Below, piece after piece: positions 1 to 11,200 of a stretch of 64,000 nt of DNA (position 1 is the stretch's first letter; the number at the start of each line of letters is the position of its first letter). Below the pieces are notes generated by a model, which had not been told where the DNA came from, did no database searches, and saw only the letters and a list, made by a program, of their open reading frames with translations. Source of the DNA: Tetramitus jugosus. Its lineage: Eukaryota > Heterolobosea > Eutetramitea > Acrasida > Vahlkampfiidae. The stretch is taken from assembly GCA_937625935.1 (NCBI GenBank), contig OW569380.1, positions 310,001 to 374,000 on the forward strand, given 5' to 3'. The position numbers and the translations under genes were made by a program.

Positions 1-493
1 CAACAGCATAACTTCCCTGCACTCCACTAATGCCAAACTGTGGAAAATTACCTGTACAGTTGGGAAACACAACAATTAAGCTCTGATTATCACACGCTGG
101 TAATAAAAAGGGAATATAGGATTGTGCTCCAGAATCGATACCAATAGCCCATTCATATCCCTTTGTTGTTTGTGATACGACATTCTTTGTCAGGACAGTT
201 CTTCCAGCGGAGGAGACAGCAACGGAACCAAAGGAATTGGAGAGGATAGTAGCACTTGGGGTATCAGTCTTGAATGATCCATAGGTTATGAGAGAGTTGA
301 GTACCTTGATACCAGTGAGTTTATGTGTCTCAGAGTCGTCCACAGCAGATATCGTACCAAAGGAAGTGCTTTCACTGTTCACTAAACCGAGTAGTGTGAC
401 AAGAAAGCAGAGAGCTGTCCAACACAACAATGCTCGACAATAGGAAGAAGAAGAGGAATTCAACAACAACAAAACTCTGTTGTTGGAGGACAT
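1..493 (-). CDS. Secreted or membrane protein, N-terminal part (cut by window edge)
   Basis: An open frame runs leftward from an ATG at 491-493 to the window edge, about 164 codons without a stop. An in-frame stop lies shortly upstream of this ATG, so the start is well placed. Residues about 21-38 are strongly hydrophobic (ALLCWTALCFLVTLLGLV) and follow a short S/N-rich head, as in a signal peptide or signal anchor. The rest is rich in S, T, G and V with regularly spaced aromatic and small residues, as in extracellular beta-rich proteins. It resembles the repeated beta-propeller style of protist surface proteins, but I cannot name a family. The 3' part is outside the window. Confidence 0.6.
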   Translation of the reverse strand, partial: MSSNNRVLLLLNSSSSSYCRALLCWTALCFLVTLLGLVNSESTSFGTISAVDDSETHKLTGIKVLNSLITYGSFKTDTPSATILSNSFGSVAVSSAGRTVLTKNVVSQTTKGYEWAIGIDSGAQSYIPFLLPACDNQSLIVVFPNCTGNFPQFGISGVQGSYAV

Positions 494-767
494 TTTGTGG
501 TTTTTCTTGTAGCGATGTTCGTTTTGCTGATGACGGAACCAAAAGACACCTGAAACTTTCTCTTGGGGCTATCGTTATCTGTCAAGTGATCGCGTCAATA
601 ACAAGAAGGAGGTGACTCGTTTTGGGCCATCACGGACGGCGAGATAGGATAGGTGAGTTTTTGTGAACTCGCTCCGACTCATCCTTTTCCTCATGTGAGT
701 TAACTTCCACCGACAAGCTGTCAACTGTAATCCTCCGAATATCTCCGTCTTGAATGCTTGTGGTTAA

Positions 768-1583
768 TCATTTATTCAAGGCAGAAGCTTCTTCTGTGTT
801 CCAGAGCACTCTTCCTTCCATGCCACCAGAAACTGTCAGAACATGTCCAGATATGTGAGACGCAAGTTTGTCACTTGCCAAAAACAAGATACTGTTCGAA
901 ACATCTTCGGTAGAGGCTACCTTTCGAAGAGGGATTGTTTGATAGACGCGTGTTGTCACTTGGATATCATTCATAGCATGCTCGGCCATTGGTGTCAAAG
1001 TCCATCCAGGTGCCACTGTGTTCACTCTTCCTCTTGCAGCGATTCTCACAATCTCATTCTTCAACGAGAGCATAAATCCATACTGTGCAGCAGACTTACT
1101 TGAGGCGTAATCTGCATGACCTGCCTCACCAAACACTGCAGCAGTCGAACCAACCATGACAATGTTGCCATGTGAGCTCTGAGCCTCCTTTAATTGCTTG
1201 AGGAACTCCCGGGCAAACAAAAAGAAACCTGTCAGATTTACTTTCAAAGTATTTTCCCATTGATCCAGAGTCATATCGCACAAGGGAACATCCTTGGCAG
1301 GGAACACTCCATGATTCAAGATCAAAACATCAATTTTTGAGAAGTGATCAATGCATTTGCGAACGCACTGAACAACTTGTTCTTCCTGACAGGCGTCTGC
1401 CTGCACCAAAAAAGCTTGATCAGCATAAGCTTCCTGCAAGTTTTTCAACTCATCAGAGAGTGTTCTGTTGTAGTGCAGAGAAACGTTGGCACCCTGCTCA
1501 AGGAATTTGCGAGCAGTTTCTAGTCCAATGCCGCCAGAGGCACCAGTGACCAATACGTGTTGATTCTTGAAACCGAAATCCAT
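768..1583 (-). CDS. Short-chain dehydrogenase/reductase (SDR), FabG-like
   Basis: This 271-residue protein is a classical SDR that should reduce or oxidise a carbonyl/alcohol group with NAD(P)H. Residues 13-20 (TGASGGIG) are the Rossmann glycine motif. N90-H91-G92 stands where most family members have NAG. N116, S146, Y159 and K163 (YASSK) form the usual catalytic tetrad. Length is normal for the family. The ATG at 1581-1583 is just upstream of the Rossmann strand, and no targeting peptide is visible, so a cytosolic location is likely. The substrate cannot be read from the sequence; 3-oxoacyl reductase or polyol dehydrogenase activities are both possible. It lies 93 bases downstream of RTF1 on the same strand. 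Confidence 0.85.
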   Translation of the reverse strand: MDFGFKNQHVLVTGASGGIGLETARKFLEQGANVSLHYNRTLSDELKNLQEAYADQAFLVQADACQEEQVVQCVRKCIDHFSKIDVLILNHGVFPAKDVPLCDMTLDQWENTLKVNLTGFFLFAREFLKQLKEAQSSHGNIVMVGSTAAVFGEAGHADYASSKSAAQYGFMLSLKNEIVRIAARGRVNTVAPGWTLTPMAEHAMNDIQVTTRVYQTIPLRKVASTEDVSNSILFLASDKLASHISGHVLTVSGGMEGRVLWNTEEASALNK

Positions 1584-1676
1584 GACTATTGTTTGTTTGC
1601 TTTTTTCTTGTTGGCACGGAAATGCATCGTTTGGGACAGTTTTTTTATGAATAAATTCAATATTAATTTTACAACC

Positions 1677-3509
1677 TTAGACATTGATGCCTCTTCTTTT
1701 TTGATACTCAGCCAGCGAAAGAACCTTATGGCCAGTGTATTCGCTCTTAATCTCCGGTGCCGGGACAGATCGAGCAGGAATCGTTGGTTGGGTTGCCTTG
1801 GATACTTCTAAAGAAAATTGTTAGTAAAGAAATCAAGTAGTTAACAAAATTGAACTCATATTAAATGAGCAACCATACCATTCAAATCAATATCAATGTC
1901 CAATTCGAATTGGTGTGACTCAACAAGACTTGCTCCTGGACTCTTCAACAATGCGAATTGATCCTCCTGCTTCTTCTCAACATCAGCAGGTGATTTCTTT
2001 GGTGTTTGAGGACTTGGATCACTGGAAAATGAAAAGAAGCTCGAAACAGTCGATCGTCTTGCAAAAGGATCAAGACCACTTGTCTTCTTCTCATTTGCCT
2101 TCTTGGCGATCAAGTTCAATCTTTGAGTTTCTCTCTTGGCTCTCTCGTGCAGCTCCTCAGCATCTATTCTACGCTTGAAAGCATTTTCAGTGTTCTTTCT
2201 CTGATTGTCCCAAGTCTGATTCAATTTGTCCAACTCTTCTTGGTATTGTTGTTTCAGATCGTCACTGTTACTTTCGTCAATCATAGCCTCCAATCGATAC
2301 TTTTCAGTATAATACTTGTTAGGATTCAACACTTTCATTCGATCTGCCAATTCCTTGTCAGTATACTTGTAATCGGACGTCTTTTTGATATCCTTCTGTT
2401 TTTGTTCCATAAATTCAATAGTTGGGAAATGTTCCTGGCATTTGATCATTTCTTCCTTCCATTTCACGAATTCAGTGTCACCAATAGAAGGTTGATTGGA
2501 CACGAGCTCCATTTGGAACTTTCGCTTCGAAACACCATGTTTGAGCATCAAGTATGTACTAATCTTTTTGCCCTCAAAAGAGTATTCTCTTCCTGTGACG
2601 AGGTCATAAATTTCAGCCAAACGATAAGTTCTCTCTCCACGATCATTCTCACCCAACAACACTCGAACATAACATCCCTTGACCGTGGACTCAAAGTATG
2701 GTTCGTTAAACCATTGATGAAGCTGTGATCTAGTGATCAAAATCTTTTGCAATTCAGGAAGTTTCACATCTTCGTGAACATAGTCATCATCTGCACCATA
2801 GGGACTAGAAGATCTCCTTCTATCATCTTCCTCGTCTTCATCATCGAAAAAGTCATCACTTCGCTTGTGATGGCTCTTCTTCTTCTCCTTGATGGCCTTT
2901 CTTCTGGCACCGATATCAGCAATTGCACTCTTCTTGTCCATTTTGGATCGATCCTTGTGGACTTCACTGCCACCACTACTGGTCGATGATGATGATGATG
3001 ACTTGGATGTGGCAGCCTTTTTGCCTGTTGACTTTTTCTTGTCTGCTGCTGATCCACCTCTAGGAATAATTCTGCCTTCCTTCATCAATCTTTCCTTCTT
3101 CTTCTTCAACTGTTCTCTGCTCTCCCATCTTGCAAAAATAATTTGTTCTTTTTCAACGTTGGATAAGGAATCAAGTCTATCATGTTCATGTGTTAATTCA
3201 TTGATCTATTGTTGATTTCCAACGAAAAGTGAACAAAGTTTAAAAAAAAGAATCAAGGACAAACCTTCTGCGATCATCTTCATCTCCTACAAGTGACTCA
3301 TCGTATCCATCATCAAACTCCTCTTCTCTATACATTTTTTCATCTTCATCCTCATCACTGTAGTTTGTTCTCTTGTTGTTGGTTGAGACATAGTCATCCT
3401 CATCATCAAAATCATCATCATAAGAAGTTTTTCTCTTCTTTTGTGTTGATGTGAGAGCCAATAGATCTCTGTCAATGTTGGTCAATTGAGAACTGTCGCG
3501 CTTACCCAT
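1677..3509 (-). CDS. RTF1: RTF1, Paf1 complex transcription elongation factor (3 exons)
   Basis: Exons on the minus strand: 3509-3265, 3176-1879 and 1807-1677, giving 557 residues; introns are 88 and 71 nt. Exon 1 is acidic and ends in EDDRRR. Exon 2 opens with RLDSLSNVEKEQIIFAR, matching the conserved Rtf1 helix before the Plus3 domain. The Plus3 domain, which binds phosphorylated Spt5, starts at ITRSQLHQWFNEPYF and continues through VRVLLG and LVTGREYSFEG. Exon 3 encodes the typical Rtf1 tail, ending LSLAEYQKRRGINV. The splice sites restore the frame exactly (donor AG|GTTTGT, acceptor TAG|A; donor G|GTATGG, acceptor TTTAG|AA). Intron 2 has a branch-site-like ACTAAC. In other eukaryotes Rtf1 supports H2B ubiquitination and elongation. 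The start MGKRDSS is chosen over upstream in-frame codons because it begins the acidic conserved part. Confidence 0.9.
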
Positions 3510-3659
3510 GTTCTTTTGTTTTTTTCTTTCTTGATTTTTTTTCTTCGATTCGCGAAAATCAAATTTTGCTTTTATCCGCCAAACGAGATTCATAACTCCG
3601 GATGTACAATACAACCAAAAATGAATGTGGACGGAACTCAATGGCATTACGATGTATGA

Positions 3660-4506
3660 CTAGTTTATATAGGGCATGAACCTCGTCTTGTTTTGATCCT
3701 GAAGACCAAAACGATTGATCAAAAAATTTAGCTCATCACCATACTCAAATCCTTCGTCTTCTTCTTCCATCATCATTGCACCCGTTTCATTGTCCGTCAC
3801 ATCACTGCTACCATTGTCATAGTTATTATTGTTATTATTTATATTCTCGTCATCTTCATTGTCGCTGTAATGATATTGTGGAACAAAAGCTTCTGCATAT
3901 GGATTACAGTGTTGATCTGCAACAGATGGTTTCTTTTTGATTCTCCGCTGTTGTTGTGGTGACGATGACAATGTATTACCACTACCACTGCTATTACTAT
4001 TCGTTGTAGAGCTCGTCACTTGACTAATAAAGTGACACATTATGAAAAATCATGTTTCAAGGTTAAACAACCAGAAATACAACCATTACAAAAGCAATAG
4101 CATGATAAAACACATACGTTTGCATGAACAAGAATTGCGATGTTGCAGGTGAATGAAAGAGAGTAGGTGATGATAGGGGTGATGATGTAGCAACAGCGAC
4201 ACCTCTTGTTGTTGGAGTGAGTGGTGATTGTGGTGTACTGTTGCCACTACTCGATGACAGTGATGAAATTTTCCATTGTTCAAACTGAATATTCATTTCT
4301 TCACATTTCATACAAAGTAATGTTCGTTTTTCAACAAACTGTTGTTGTTGCTGTTGTGGTGATGTTGTTGTTGATGATGTTGTGTTGATCATGTATGATG
4401 ATGATGCTAATGGTTGTTGTTGTTGTTGACAAGTTGTGCCACAGTTGGAGCACACGAAAACAATCATGGTGGTGGAGATTGGACTTTGATGATGAGTCGG
4501 ATTCAT
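3660..4506 (-). CDS. CxxC-motif protein with Q/N/S-rich linkers (2 exons)
   Basis: Exons 4506-4118 and 4023-3660 join across a 94-nt intron (donor AC|GTATGT, acceptor ATTAG|T) to give about 250 residues. The N-terminal part has CSNCGTTC near residue 20 and CMKC near residue 68, separated by poly-Q and S/T tracts. Together these could bind one zinc ion as a split ribbon. The C-terminal part is acidic and N-rich and ends in a conserved-looking segment (DELNFLINRFGLQDQNKTRF). I do not recognise the family. It lies between RTF1 on the same strand and a divergently transcribed ankyrin-like gene whose start is about 210 bases away. Confidence 0.6.
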
Positions 4507-4714
4507 GGTAGTTGTTAAAAGCTATTATGTGTGTGTAAGTTGTCGTCGTTTTGGTATATTTGGTGATTTTTGTGCCGAGGTTTGGTTGTGGTGTGTTGCG
4601 CACAGTACTGTAAAGTAGTCTCTCTCAGATTGGTAGGTTGAAATTTCTCTCTTGTGTAACTATTTCAAGATTTTCGTGTCTTTATATGATGTGCACACTC
4701 CAAAAAAAAACGAT

Positions 4715-6676
4715 ATGCAACGTGTTGGTGATTTATCTACACTGACTCAATTTGAGATTTTGTGTGAATCAGGTTGTTGTTGTATGGATTTGATTTTTGT
4801 TATTCCTGTGTGTTTTTTACCTGATCCCTTCTTCGAAACAAAGCTAAATTCCTACTTCACACAAAAACTCGACCTAAAACAAAAATATTTTCTTTCCGCT
4901 CACATCAGAAGTGGAATGAAGCGACCATGGCACCTTTTTCTTGGGCAATTACGGGTACCAATTGTTGACCATGAAAGTGACACGAATGATAATGATGATG
5001 GAGAAGAAGATGCACTTGTTGCTGCCTTCAAAAAGTATCGTTTTTCTTCTTCAGATCCTAATACTCCTCCTACTACTGCTCCTACGACTGCCACAACTCC
5101 TGTGATGGGTGAAGAACAATTCGTTGTTGATACGCCAACAACGATCGCTGTTCTCAAAGTAGGTGAACAATTGGAAGCTTTCACTGTTTCATCACCTGGA
5201 ACTTCTCTGTTGTCAATGACACCTTCCACTTTGCTTGAATCAACGACAATGGACGATGAAGAAGCAACAACGTTGAATGGTGATGATGATGATGAAAGTG
5301 AGAACAACAATGACGAAGATGATTTGAATAGAAGGAGAGACAAGGAAGAAGCTTTCTCAGAGAAGATGTGTGAAAACAGTCAGAGTACTCTCATGGACAC
5401 GATTGTTGTCATTGAAACGGATCACCACATTACGACAGTGAACGAGAAGAAATTGTTTAATGTGGATTTTCAAGTCGAGTTGATGCAAAGAACGCAATGT
5501 GGAGCTGTTGCTATGCAAGAGGAGGACAGTTGGATGCGAACCCAAGATGCCATACAGTTGATGACGTATAAAATGGCAAAGAGATTTGTTTTGGAGAAGA
5601 TTGATTTTGATGTTTCAAGTGGATACTTTCATTTGAGTGTCAAGACAATATCTGGTATTGTTGATTGTATTACACCGAAAACAGAGAAACTAGTTGCAGT
5701 GTTTTCAGAGTTGTTTGATCCGTTCAAGAACCGAAGCATAACTGTGCCTCTGCAGTATAGAATGTCCGATTCAGGTCCAGTGTTGCGAGGACCGCTGAGG
5801 CCTCTGTGTGACTCGTTTCAACCTGGAAAGCTAAAGATCACTGTGGAGCAGTGGATAGAGCAAGAGAAGAACACGACATGTGATACGATAGAGATATTAC
5901 TTCCTCAATTCACGAATGAACTATCACTGGTGGAATTAGTGAACTTTACACCGTTCAGTGCCTATGTACAGTTCATGCAAGAAGCGACAGTGGAAAACTT
6001 TGAACAATTAGCATTGCACCATTTACGAAACAATGTGTGTGACTTTGGAGGCTTCACTATTCTCACTCACTTTGCATGCAGGAACGACACTGAGACCACA
6101 ATTAAGTTATTGAGACTTGGATTTGATCTTTACCAGCCAGATCGAATGGGTTACAACACCATGTATTGGTGCCATCAATTTGCTGCTTTTGATGTCATGA
6201 GATTGTTTGCAGAATTGGGTCAGTTTGACTCAAGACCATCATTCCTGCTCAAGATACAAGTGGACGATCCATCTCGCTTACAACTAGACGAGTATAGCTG
6301 GAGACACTTCTATCTTTCAAATTATAATTCTGTCTGTGTCATAAAATGTAAGCATATAGTGCAGCATCGGCAAGAACTCCGAGTGAGGATGGGATCTGCA
6401 TATGATGGTGTTGTGAACATACTGCCCGATAACAAAGAGTTCGACAAGTTTAATTTGCGGTTTTCTAGTCCAAATTACAGGGGCACTTTAACCCTACAGC
6501 TCTTTGATCGGCTGTTAGGCAAAGTGATCGCTGAGAGTGACAATATCACTGTTTTTGACACATCATCCATTCATACTTTAATGTGTAATGATCATCAGGC
6601 TAGGCGTGTAGGCTCACAAAAGCAAAGCAACATTCAAAAGTACTTTTTGAATCGTTTGGGAAGCAAAAGCTCTTAG
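4715..6676 (+). CDS. Hypothetical protein with ankyrin-like repeats
   Basis: The frame from the first ATG (4715) gives 653 residues. An earlier TTG-initiated extension exists but is not a likely start. Residues about 90-215 are acidic low complexity, rich in T, D, E and N. The middle (about residues 245-430) looks globular. Residues about 443-500 hold two ankyrin-like helices (FGGFTILTHFACRND, then LLRLGFDLYQPDRMGYNTMY), followed by a beta-rich C-terminus. I cannot assign a function. The first 50 residues are unusual (a CCC cluster and a hydrophobic stretch), so the true start could be a later methionine such as the one at 4915. The stop codon overlaps the stop of the opposing ELMO gene. Confidence 0.6.
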   Translation: MQRVGDLSTLTQFEILCESGCCCMDLIFVIPVCFLPDPFFETKLNSYFTQKLDLKQKYFLSAHIRSGMKRPWHLFLGQLRVPIVDHESDTNDNDDGEEDALVAAFKKYRFSSSDPNTPPTTAPTTATTPVMGEEQFVVDTPTTIAVLKVGEQLEAFTVSSPGTSLLSMTPSTLLESTTMDDEEATTLNGDDDDESENNNDEDDLNRRRDKEEAFSEKMCENSQSTLMDTIVVIETDHHITTVNEKKLFNVDFQVELMQRTQCGAVAMQEEDSWMRTQDAIQLMTYKMAKRFVLEKIDFDVSSGYFHLSVKTISGIVDCITPKTEKLVAVFSELFDPFKNRSITVPLQYRMSDSGPVLRGPLRPLCDSFQPGKLKITVEQWIEQEKNTTCDTIEILLPQFTNELSLVELVNFTPFSAYVQFMQEATVENFEQLALHHLRNNVCDFGGFTILTHFACRNDTETTIKLLRLGFDLYQPDRMGYNTMYWCHQFAAFDVMRLFAELGQFDSRPSFLLKIQVDDPSRLQLDEYSWRHFYLSNYNSVCVIKCKHIVQHRQELRVRMGSAYDGVVNILPDNKEFDKFNLRFSSPNYRGTLTLQLFDRLLGKVIAESDNITVFDTSSIHTLMCNDHQARRVGSQKQSNIQKYFLNRLGSKSS

Positions 6677-7971
6677 CTCCTCCGAATTAGAGCACTAAGG
6701 TTCGCAGCTGCGTACTTTTGGAGATATTTTTTGGTTTCATCAAAGTTCACGATAGTTCTTTGATCTTTCTTCCATACTCTATAGAACTCGGAGAAGATGG
6801 CAATATATGCGTTATTAACTGCGTCTATGAGATTCTTTGACACGATCCTGGCGAACTTCCCATCTTTTACTAATCGGAGAACAATACCTGTCATGTTCAC
6901 TGAGGTTACAGCGAATGGGAACGTTTGATAATCATTTAATGACAGCAAATAAATGTCAGTAAATAGTTTTTGATTCACGCTGATAAAATATAACATTTGC
7001 AAAATCGCAAGCATTCCTGCTGCTCGTAAATCTGTTTTAGGGTCTCCTCCTTGAAACCCAATGACATCCCAATGAGCTCCAACAGAAGGACAAGCAACAC
7101 TATCTCCTGTCAAACTTCGATACACTGTAGCTATCATTCTCTCCAATTCTTCATTGGCGTGGTCCAACGGCGTTTTTGCAATACACAATAGCTTCTCCAT
7201 CTCGTCATGGAGCTCTTTTGTTTTTGGGATAGGTTGTCCGCATGAAAAACAGCAGAGAGATTGAGAAAGCACTTGAATTTTCGTTAAGAATCCGTACGAA
7301 GGACGACGAAGCTCATTCCTGACTAGTTTCAACTGATTTGAGCTATCATTATGCAAGAAATATGCGAGTGCATCCTTAAACGAGATAAGCATATCCCTTC
7401 GAGTCTTCTCAGGTAGTTTTCCTGTGTTTTGTCCATAACTTTGCTCTTCTCTCAATGCAATAACAGCATCCCATTGTGATTGAGTTTGCCGGAGATCTTG
7501 TAAGTCTTTCTCACTCAAACTCTGTGAATCTGTCGCCACAACAGAGTATTCATTGACCAATTGCATTGTAGGTGAGATCATTGACACTACCTCAATACTT
7601 TTTGTTAAATCTTGGTCCAATACTTCGGGATGTTGTAGCAAGTTATCTTTAGAGCTAGATTTCGAGCAGGCTTCAACCATTGAAGTATCCTGTCCATCAT
7701 GTTTACTTTGCTCTTCACTCAGCAAACGACGCTCTACACTTTCATTAATTTCATGAGCTAGATTAATATCCAGCAAAGGAATTTCAGTGTCGTTGATTTC
7801 CAGAGAGCAATGTGCAGATTTTGGCTCGTGGATTGGGTGTTGCACCTCCGCAGAGTCTTCCATGTGGTCGCTGGTATCTTCTCGAGGAATGATACGAGTG
7901 GTTACATCGACTAACTCTTGCTCATCGTGTAGTTCCACAGTGAAATCAAAGTCAATCTCATTCAATTCCAT
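6673..7971 (-). CDS. ELMO/CED-12 domain protein
   Basis: This 432-residue protein has an acidic, probably disordered N-terminal half. A C-terminal ELMO domain spans about residues 250-430. The diagnostic part is HWDVIGFQGGDPKTDLRAAG followed by MLAILQMLYF, matching the WxxIGFQGxDPxTDFRxxG signature. ELMOD proteins act as GAPs for Arf/Arl GTPases, and longer ELMO proteins help activate Rac with DOCK partners. The arginine of the family motif is present (R in DLRAAG), so GAP activity is plausible. No PH domain or proline-rich ELMO1-type tail is seen, so it is closer to the ELMOD type. It is divergent from the Aquarius gene, with 263 bases between starts. Confidence 0.8.
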   Translation of the reverse strand: MELNEIDFDFTVELHDEQELVDVTTRIIPREDTSDHMEDSAEVQHPIHEPKSAHCSLEINDTEIPLLDINLAHEINESVERRLLSEEQSKHDGQDTSMVEACSKSSSKDNLLQHPEVLDQDLTKSIEVVSMISPTMQLVNEYSVVATDSQSLSEKDLQDLRQTQSQWDAVIALREEQSYGQNTGKLPEKTRRDMLISFKDALAYFLHNDSSNQLKLVRNELRRPSYGFLTKIQVLSQSLCCFSCGQPIPKTKELHDEMEKLLCIAKTPLDHANEELERMIATVYRSLTGDSVACPSVGAHWDVIGFQGGDPKTDLRAAGMLAILQMLYFISVNQKLFTDIYLLSLNDYQTFPFAVTSVNMTGIVLRLVKDGKFARIVSKNLIDAVNNAYIAIFSEFYRVWKKDQRTIVNFDETKKYLQKYAAANLSALIRRS

Positions 7972-8234
7972 TTCTGTTGCTAGAGGAACAGCCCTGTTCT
8001 TTGTTTTGACTACCGTATGTTTTTCTCCTGAATCGGAGAAAAGTCAAACTTGAAGCTTGGGAGTTCGAACAACATCGCCATCCTCTTTGCTATTGTGGTA
8101 TTGAGGTATTAACGAATACACTGTCCTGTTACTTTCTCTTAAATCCAAGCTTCAATCTGGTTCAGTACCGATGCACGACTAAAACTCCGAGAAGAAATCC
8201 ATTTCACTTTGATCGAAGAAAACAAAGAAAAAAA

Positions 8235-11200
8235 ATGAGCGGAGAAGCATACTGGCATGAAATTGCTGATCGACGATCACAACAGCAGACATCAGGCACC
8301 AGTGAGGCCACACTTGTCTCCAAACTATACAATGCTATGCTCCACGATCACTCGCTAGTTTCACAACTCGAATCCAAATACTATTTAGAGACGTTTTTGT
8401 CGTCATCCGTTCATCTTGAAAACAATGATGACAAAAGTAGTGAAAGTGTGAATGATACAAAAGAGTATTTCATGTCTATATTGATCCTGTGGAATGAAAA
8501 GCTTCGAGTTTGTTCATCATCATCTGCTTCACTGTTGCTATCACAATTGAATCAATATCATCGTATGTACATTCTTTGTTTCAGCATAAAAATTGAAATT
8601 CAACATGTCAAACTCACAATTGTGTGAAAAAATAATAACAACAACAACAGTTGAAAACATGTTGGATCACTTGTTACAATGGTTGTCGAATCATTGTTCA
8701 AAGTTGTTGTTGATGGTTTCTAGTGAGGAAAACAAGTCTTTTACAGCATTTGAAAATGTTCAAATTGCTCAATTTTTGATCAATTGTTTCCAGAGCTTGG
8801 ATGTTCCAGTGATTCGAACTCATTGCTTGAAAATGGTTGGATTATCACTGTGGAATCACTTGAAGAATGAAAATCGATTGCAAGTAGAATTGCAGAAGAA
8901 CAATGCAAAATTAATGAAACAGTGGAAGCGGATGAAGAGGAAGGAATCGGCAAGTGGTGATCAATATTCTTGTGTTTTGCCCCATCTCATCAATACTCTC
9001 TTTCATGGTTTGTCTGCGCAAGGCATGAGTAGCTCGACTGAGGATTTGACTATTATTATTTATTGTGAGCGCGTCGTAGAGCTGTTGATTGATCTTCTCT
9101 CACAGATTTCAACAAGAAAGTACTTGTTGGTGTTGTTGGAGGATTGGCACATGTATGCAAAGTGTATTTTATCGAAATTGTATACAGAGAGTGGAGATAA
9201 AGCGTTTGACCGATTCAGAAAATTGTTGCAGGTACTAGATTGTTATCTAGGATTCGAAGTCGATGAACAGAGTGGAGTGTTCATGTCTGAAAGTGATTTG
9301 TTGGATGTGCATTTGAAGAATATTAAGCAGTTGCAAATGATTTGCTTCCAACACTATCCAAAGATGAAACTCTTTTCGGTCAGTAATATTGCGAGTATCG
9401 AGACGAGAGACGCACTTGAATCTCATTTGAAGCAATTGGAAGTTGAGGAGTTGAGAGACTTATGTGAACGAGCAAATTTAATTGGACCAAAGAACCAGGC
9501 AGGGGAAACGGAATCGAAAGAGTTATTGATAGCGGTCATTGTTGTCAAGTATGCCAAAAAATCGGAAGGTAATACCTTCTCCATTTCCCATTCGCCTATC
9601 TCACCGACTGAAGAACTCATTTGGAGCGTAAAACCTACTGACCATCCCCTGTTGTGTGCACCGAAAGTCAACCTTCAATTCTTACATATGAGCGACTACT
9701 TATCAAGATACTTCGAGTTGTATCGCATGGATCTTGCTCTCTATATTAGAAAGCAATTAGAGCCAGTGCTCTTGTCGATCAAAGAATCCAATGACGATAA
9801 AAAGCAATCGAACCACACCGCACACTATCTATGGCTCGAGCAATGTACTATGAAGAAGGTTTTCCCACCTATCGTCGGTGATTTGTATCCACAAACTGTA
9901 GAAGCGACACTCCTGGCAACTGGCAATTCTAATAGAAGCGGTTGGTCTTCATGGAAAAGTGTCAACTCTGGAGATATACTAGTTCTCGTGAATCTTGATT
10001 TCTCTTCAAAATATGGAGTGAAGAACTTGAGAGTTTGTGAGCTAGTGAAGCGAGATTACTTCGCAAAGAACAGTCAGTACAAACTCACTGTTCAATTAGA
10101 TCCTATCCAACACGCCTTCGACAAGGAAACGAAGGTCGACTATAGTGATTTCAATCTGCTTATTCGTATTCCATCAAATGAGTACTACTCTTCACTGCTA
10201 GACTCCATCAAACACATCCAAAAGAACCTGAAAGCACCAAGCTGGGTAAGAGAGTTAATACTAGGTTACGGTGACAACTTTAATTATCCTGTGACTTCTC
10301 AACTAGATACGCATTATGTGATCCATAGCTCCCAACAGCTGGAAGAACTGTATCCAGAGTATAGCATTGAGTACGATAAACCTGATGCGACACTGAGAAC
10401 ACCTCCCTTCCGTTTGCAGTTCCCTACTGATGGAGCACCTGACGAAGATGAAGCTATGGAAGTCAGTCCCACACTTCGAGTCTCATGTTATGATCCAAGT
10501 TATAAGGATAAGCTCCTATTTTCTAACACCTCTCTAACAAATCAACAGTGCAATGCTATTTTGTCTGCCTTGCGAAACTCTGTCACGCTTGTTGATGGAC
10601 CAAGCCGAACAGGTAAAAAGGAAGTGACAGCACAAATTGCAACTCATCTGCATTCGAATGATGAGAAACAAAAAGTACTTATTGTGACTAAAAGTGAGAA
10701 GGTGTTGAATGCAATTATGGATCGTATTGTTGACTTGGGTACCAATCCGAGCTATGTTTTGAACTTGGGATACCAAACAACAGACAAGTATGACTTACAT
10801 CAATTGGGTCGTGTCAACTTTTTACTTCAACTGAGATTGGATCTACTGCGACAGCTCGATTATTTGGCTACCTCGCTCAACATGGCTCACTTCAACGTCA
10901 GCACTTCTTGCCAAACTGCCATTCACTTTTTCTCCTCAAAGGTTCTTCCACTCTGGAATACTTTCAAAAAGGAATACGCAACATCTCAGGATGATGAGTT
11001 CGTCAAGAATAAGTTCCCATTTTCCTCCTTTTTCAATCCGACATTTGAAGGAAAGAGAGAGAACGACATGCGAACTGCTACGGAGCTTTTCCAATATCTG
11101 ACCACTATCTATGAGGCACTACCTGAATGTCGTGCATTTGAAGTAATTCGATCTCATCAGGAAAGAATCGTACATCTGATTAGATCCCATTCAAAAGTCA

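Noticed and set aside
2123-2728. A 201-codon plus-strand open frame
   Set aside because: It lies antisense to the RTF1 Plus3 region, whose family match is clear.
3110-3132. An acceptor near 3130 for RTF1 exon 2
   Set aside because: It also restores the frame but would discard the conserved LSNVEKEQIIFA helix; the acceptor at 3177 keeps it.
8563-8584. A 22-nt intron ending at TTTCAG in the Aquarius gene
   Set aside because: Too short for a spliceosomal intron; the acceptor at 8650 gives an 88-nt intron and restores the frame.
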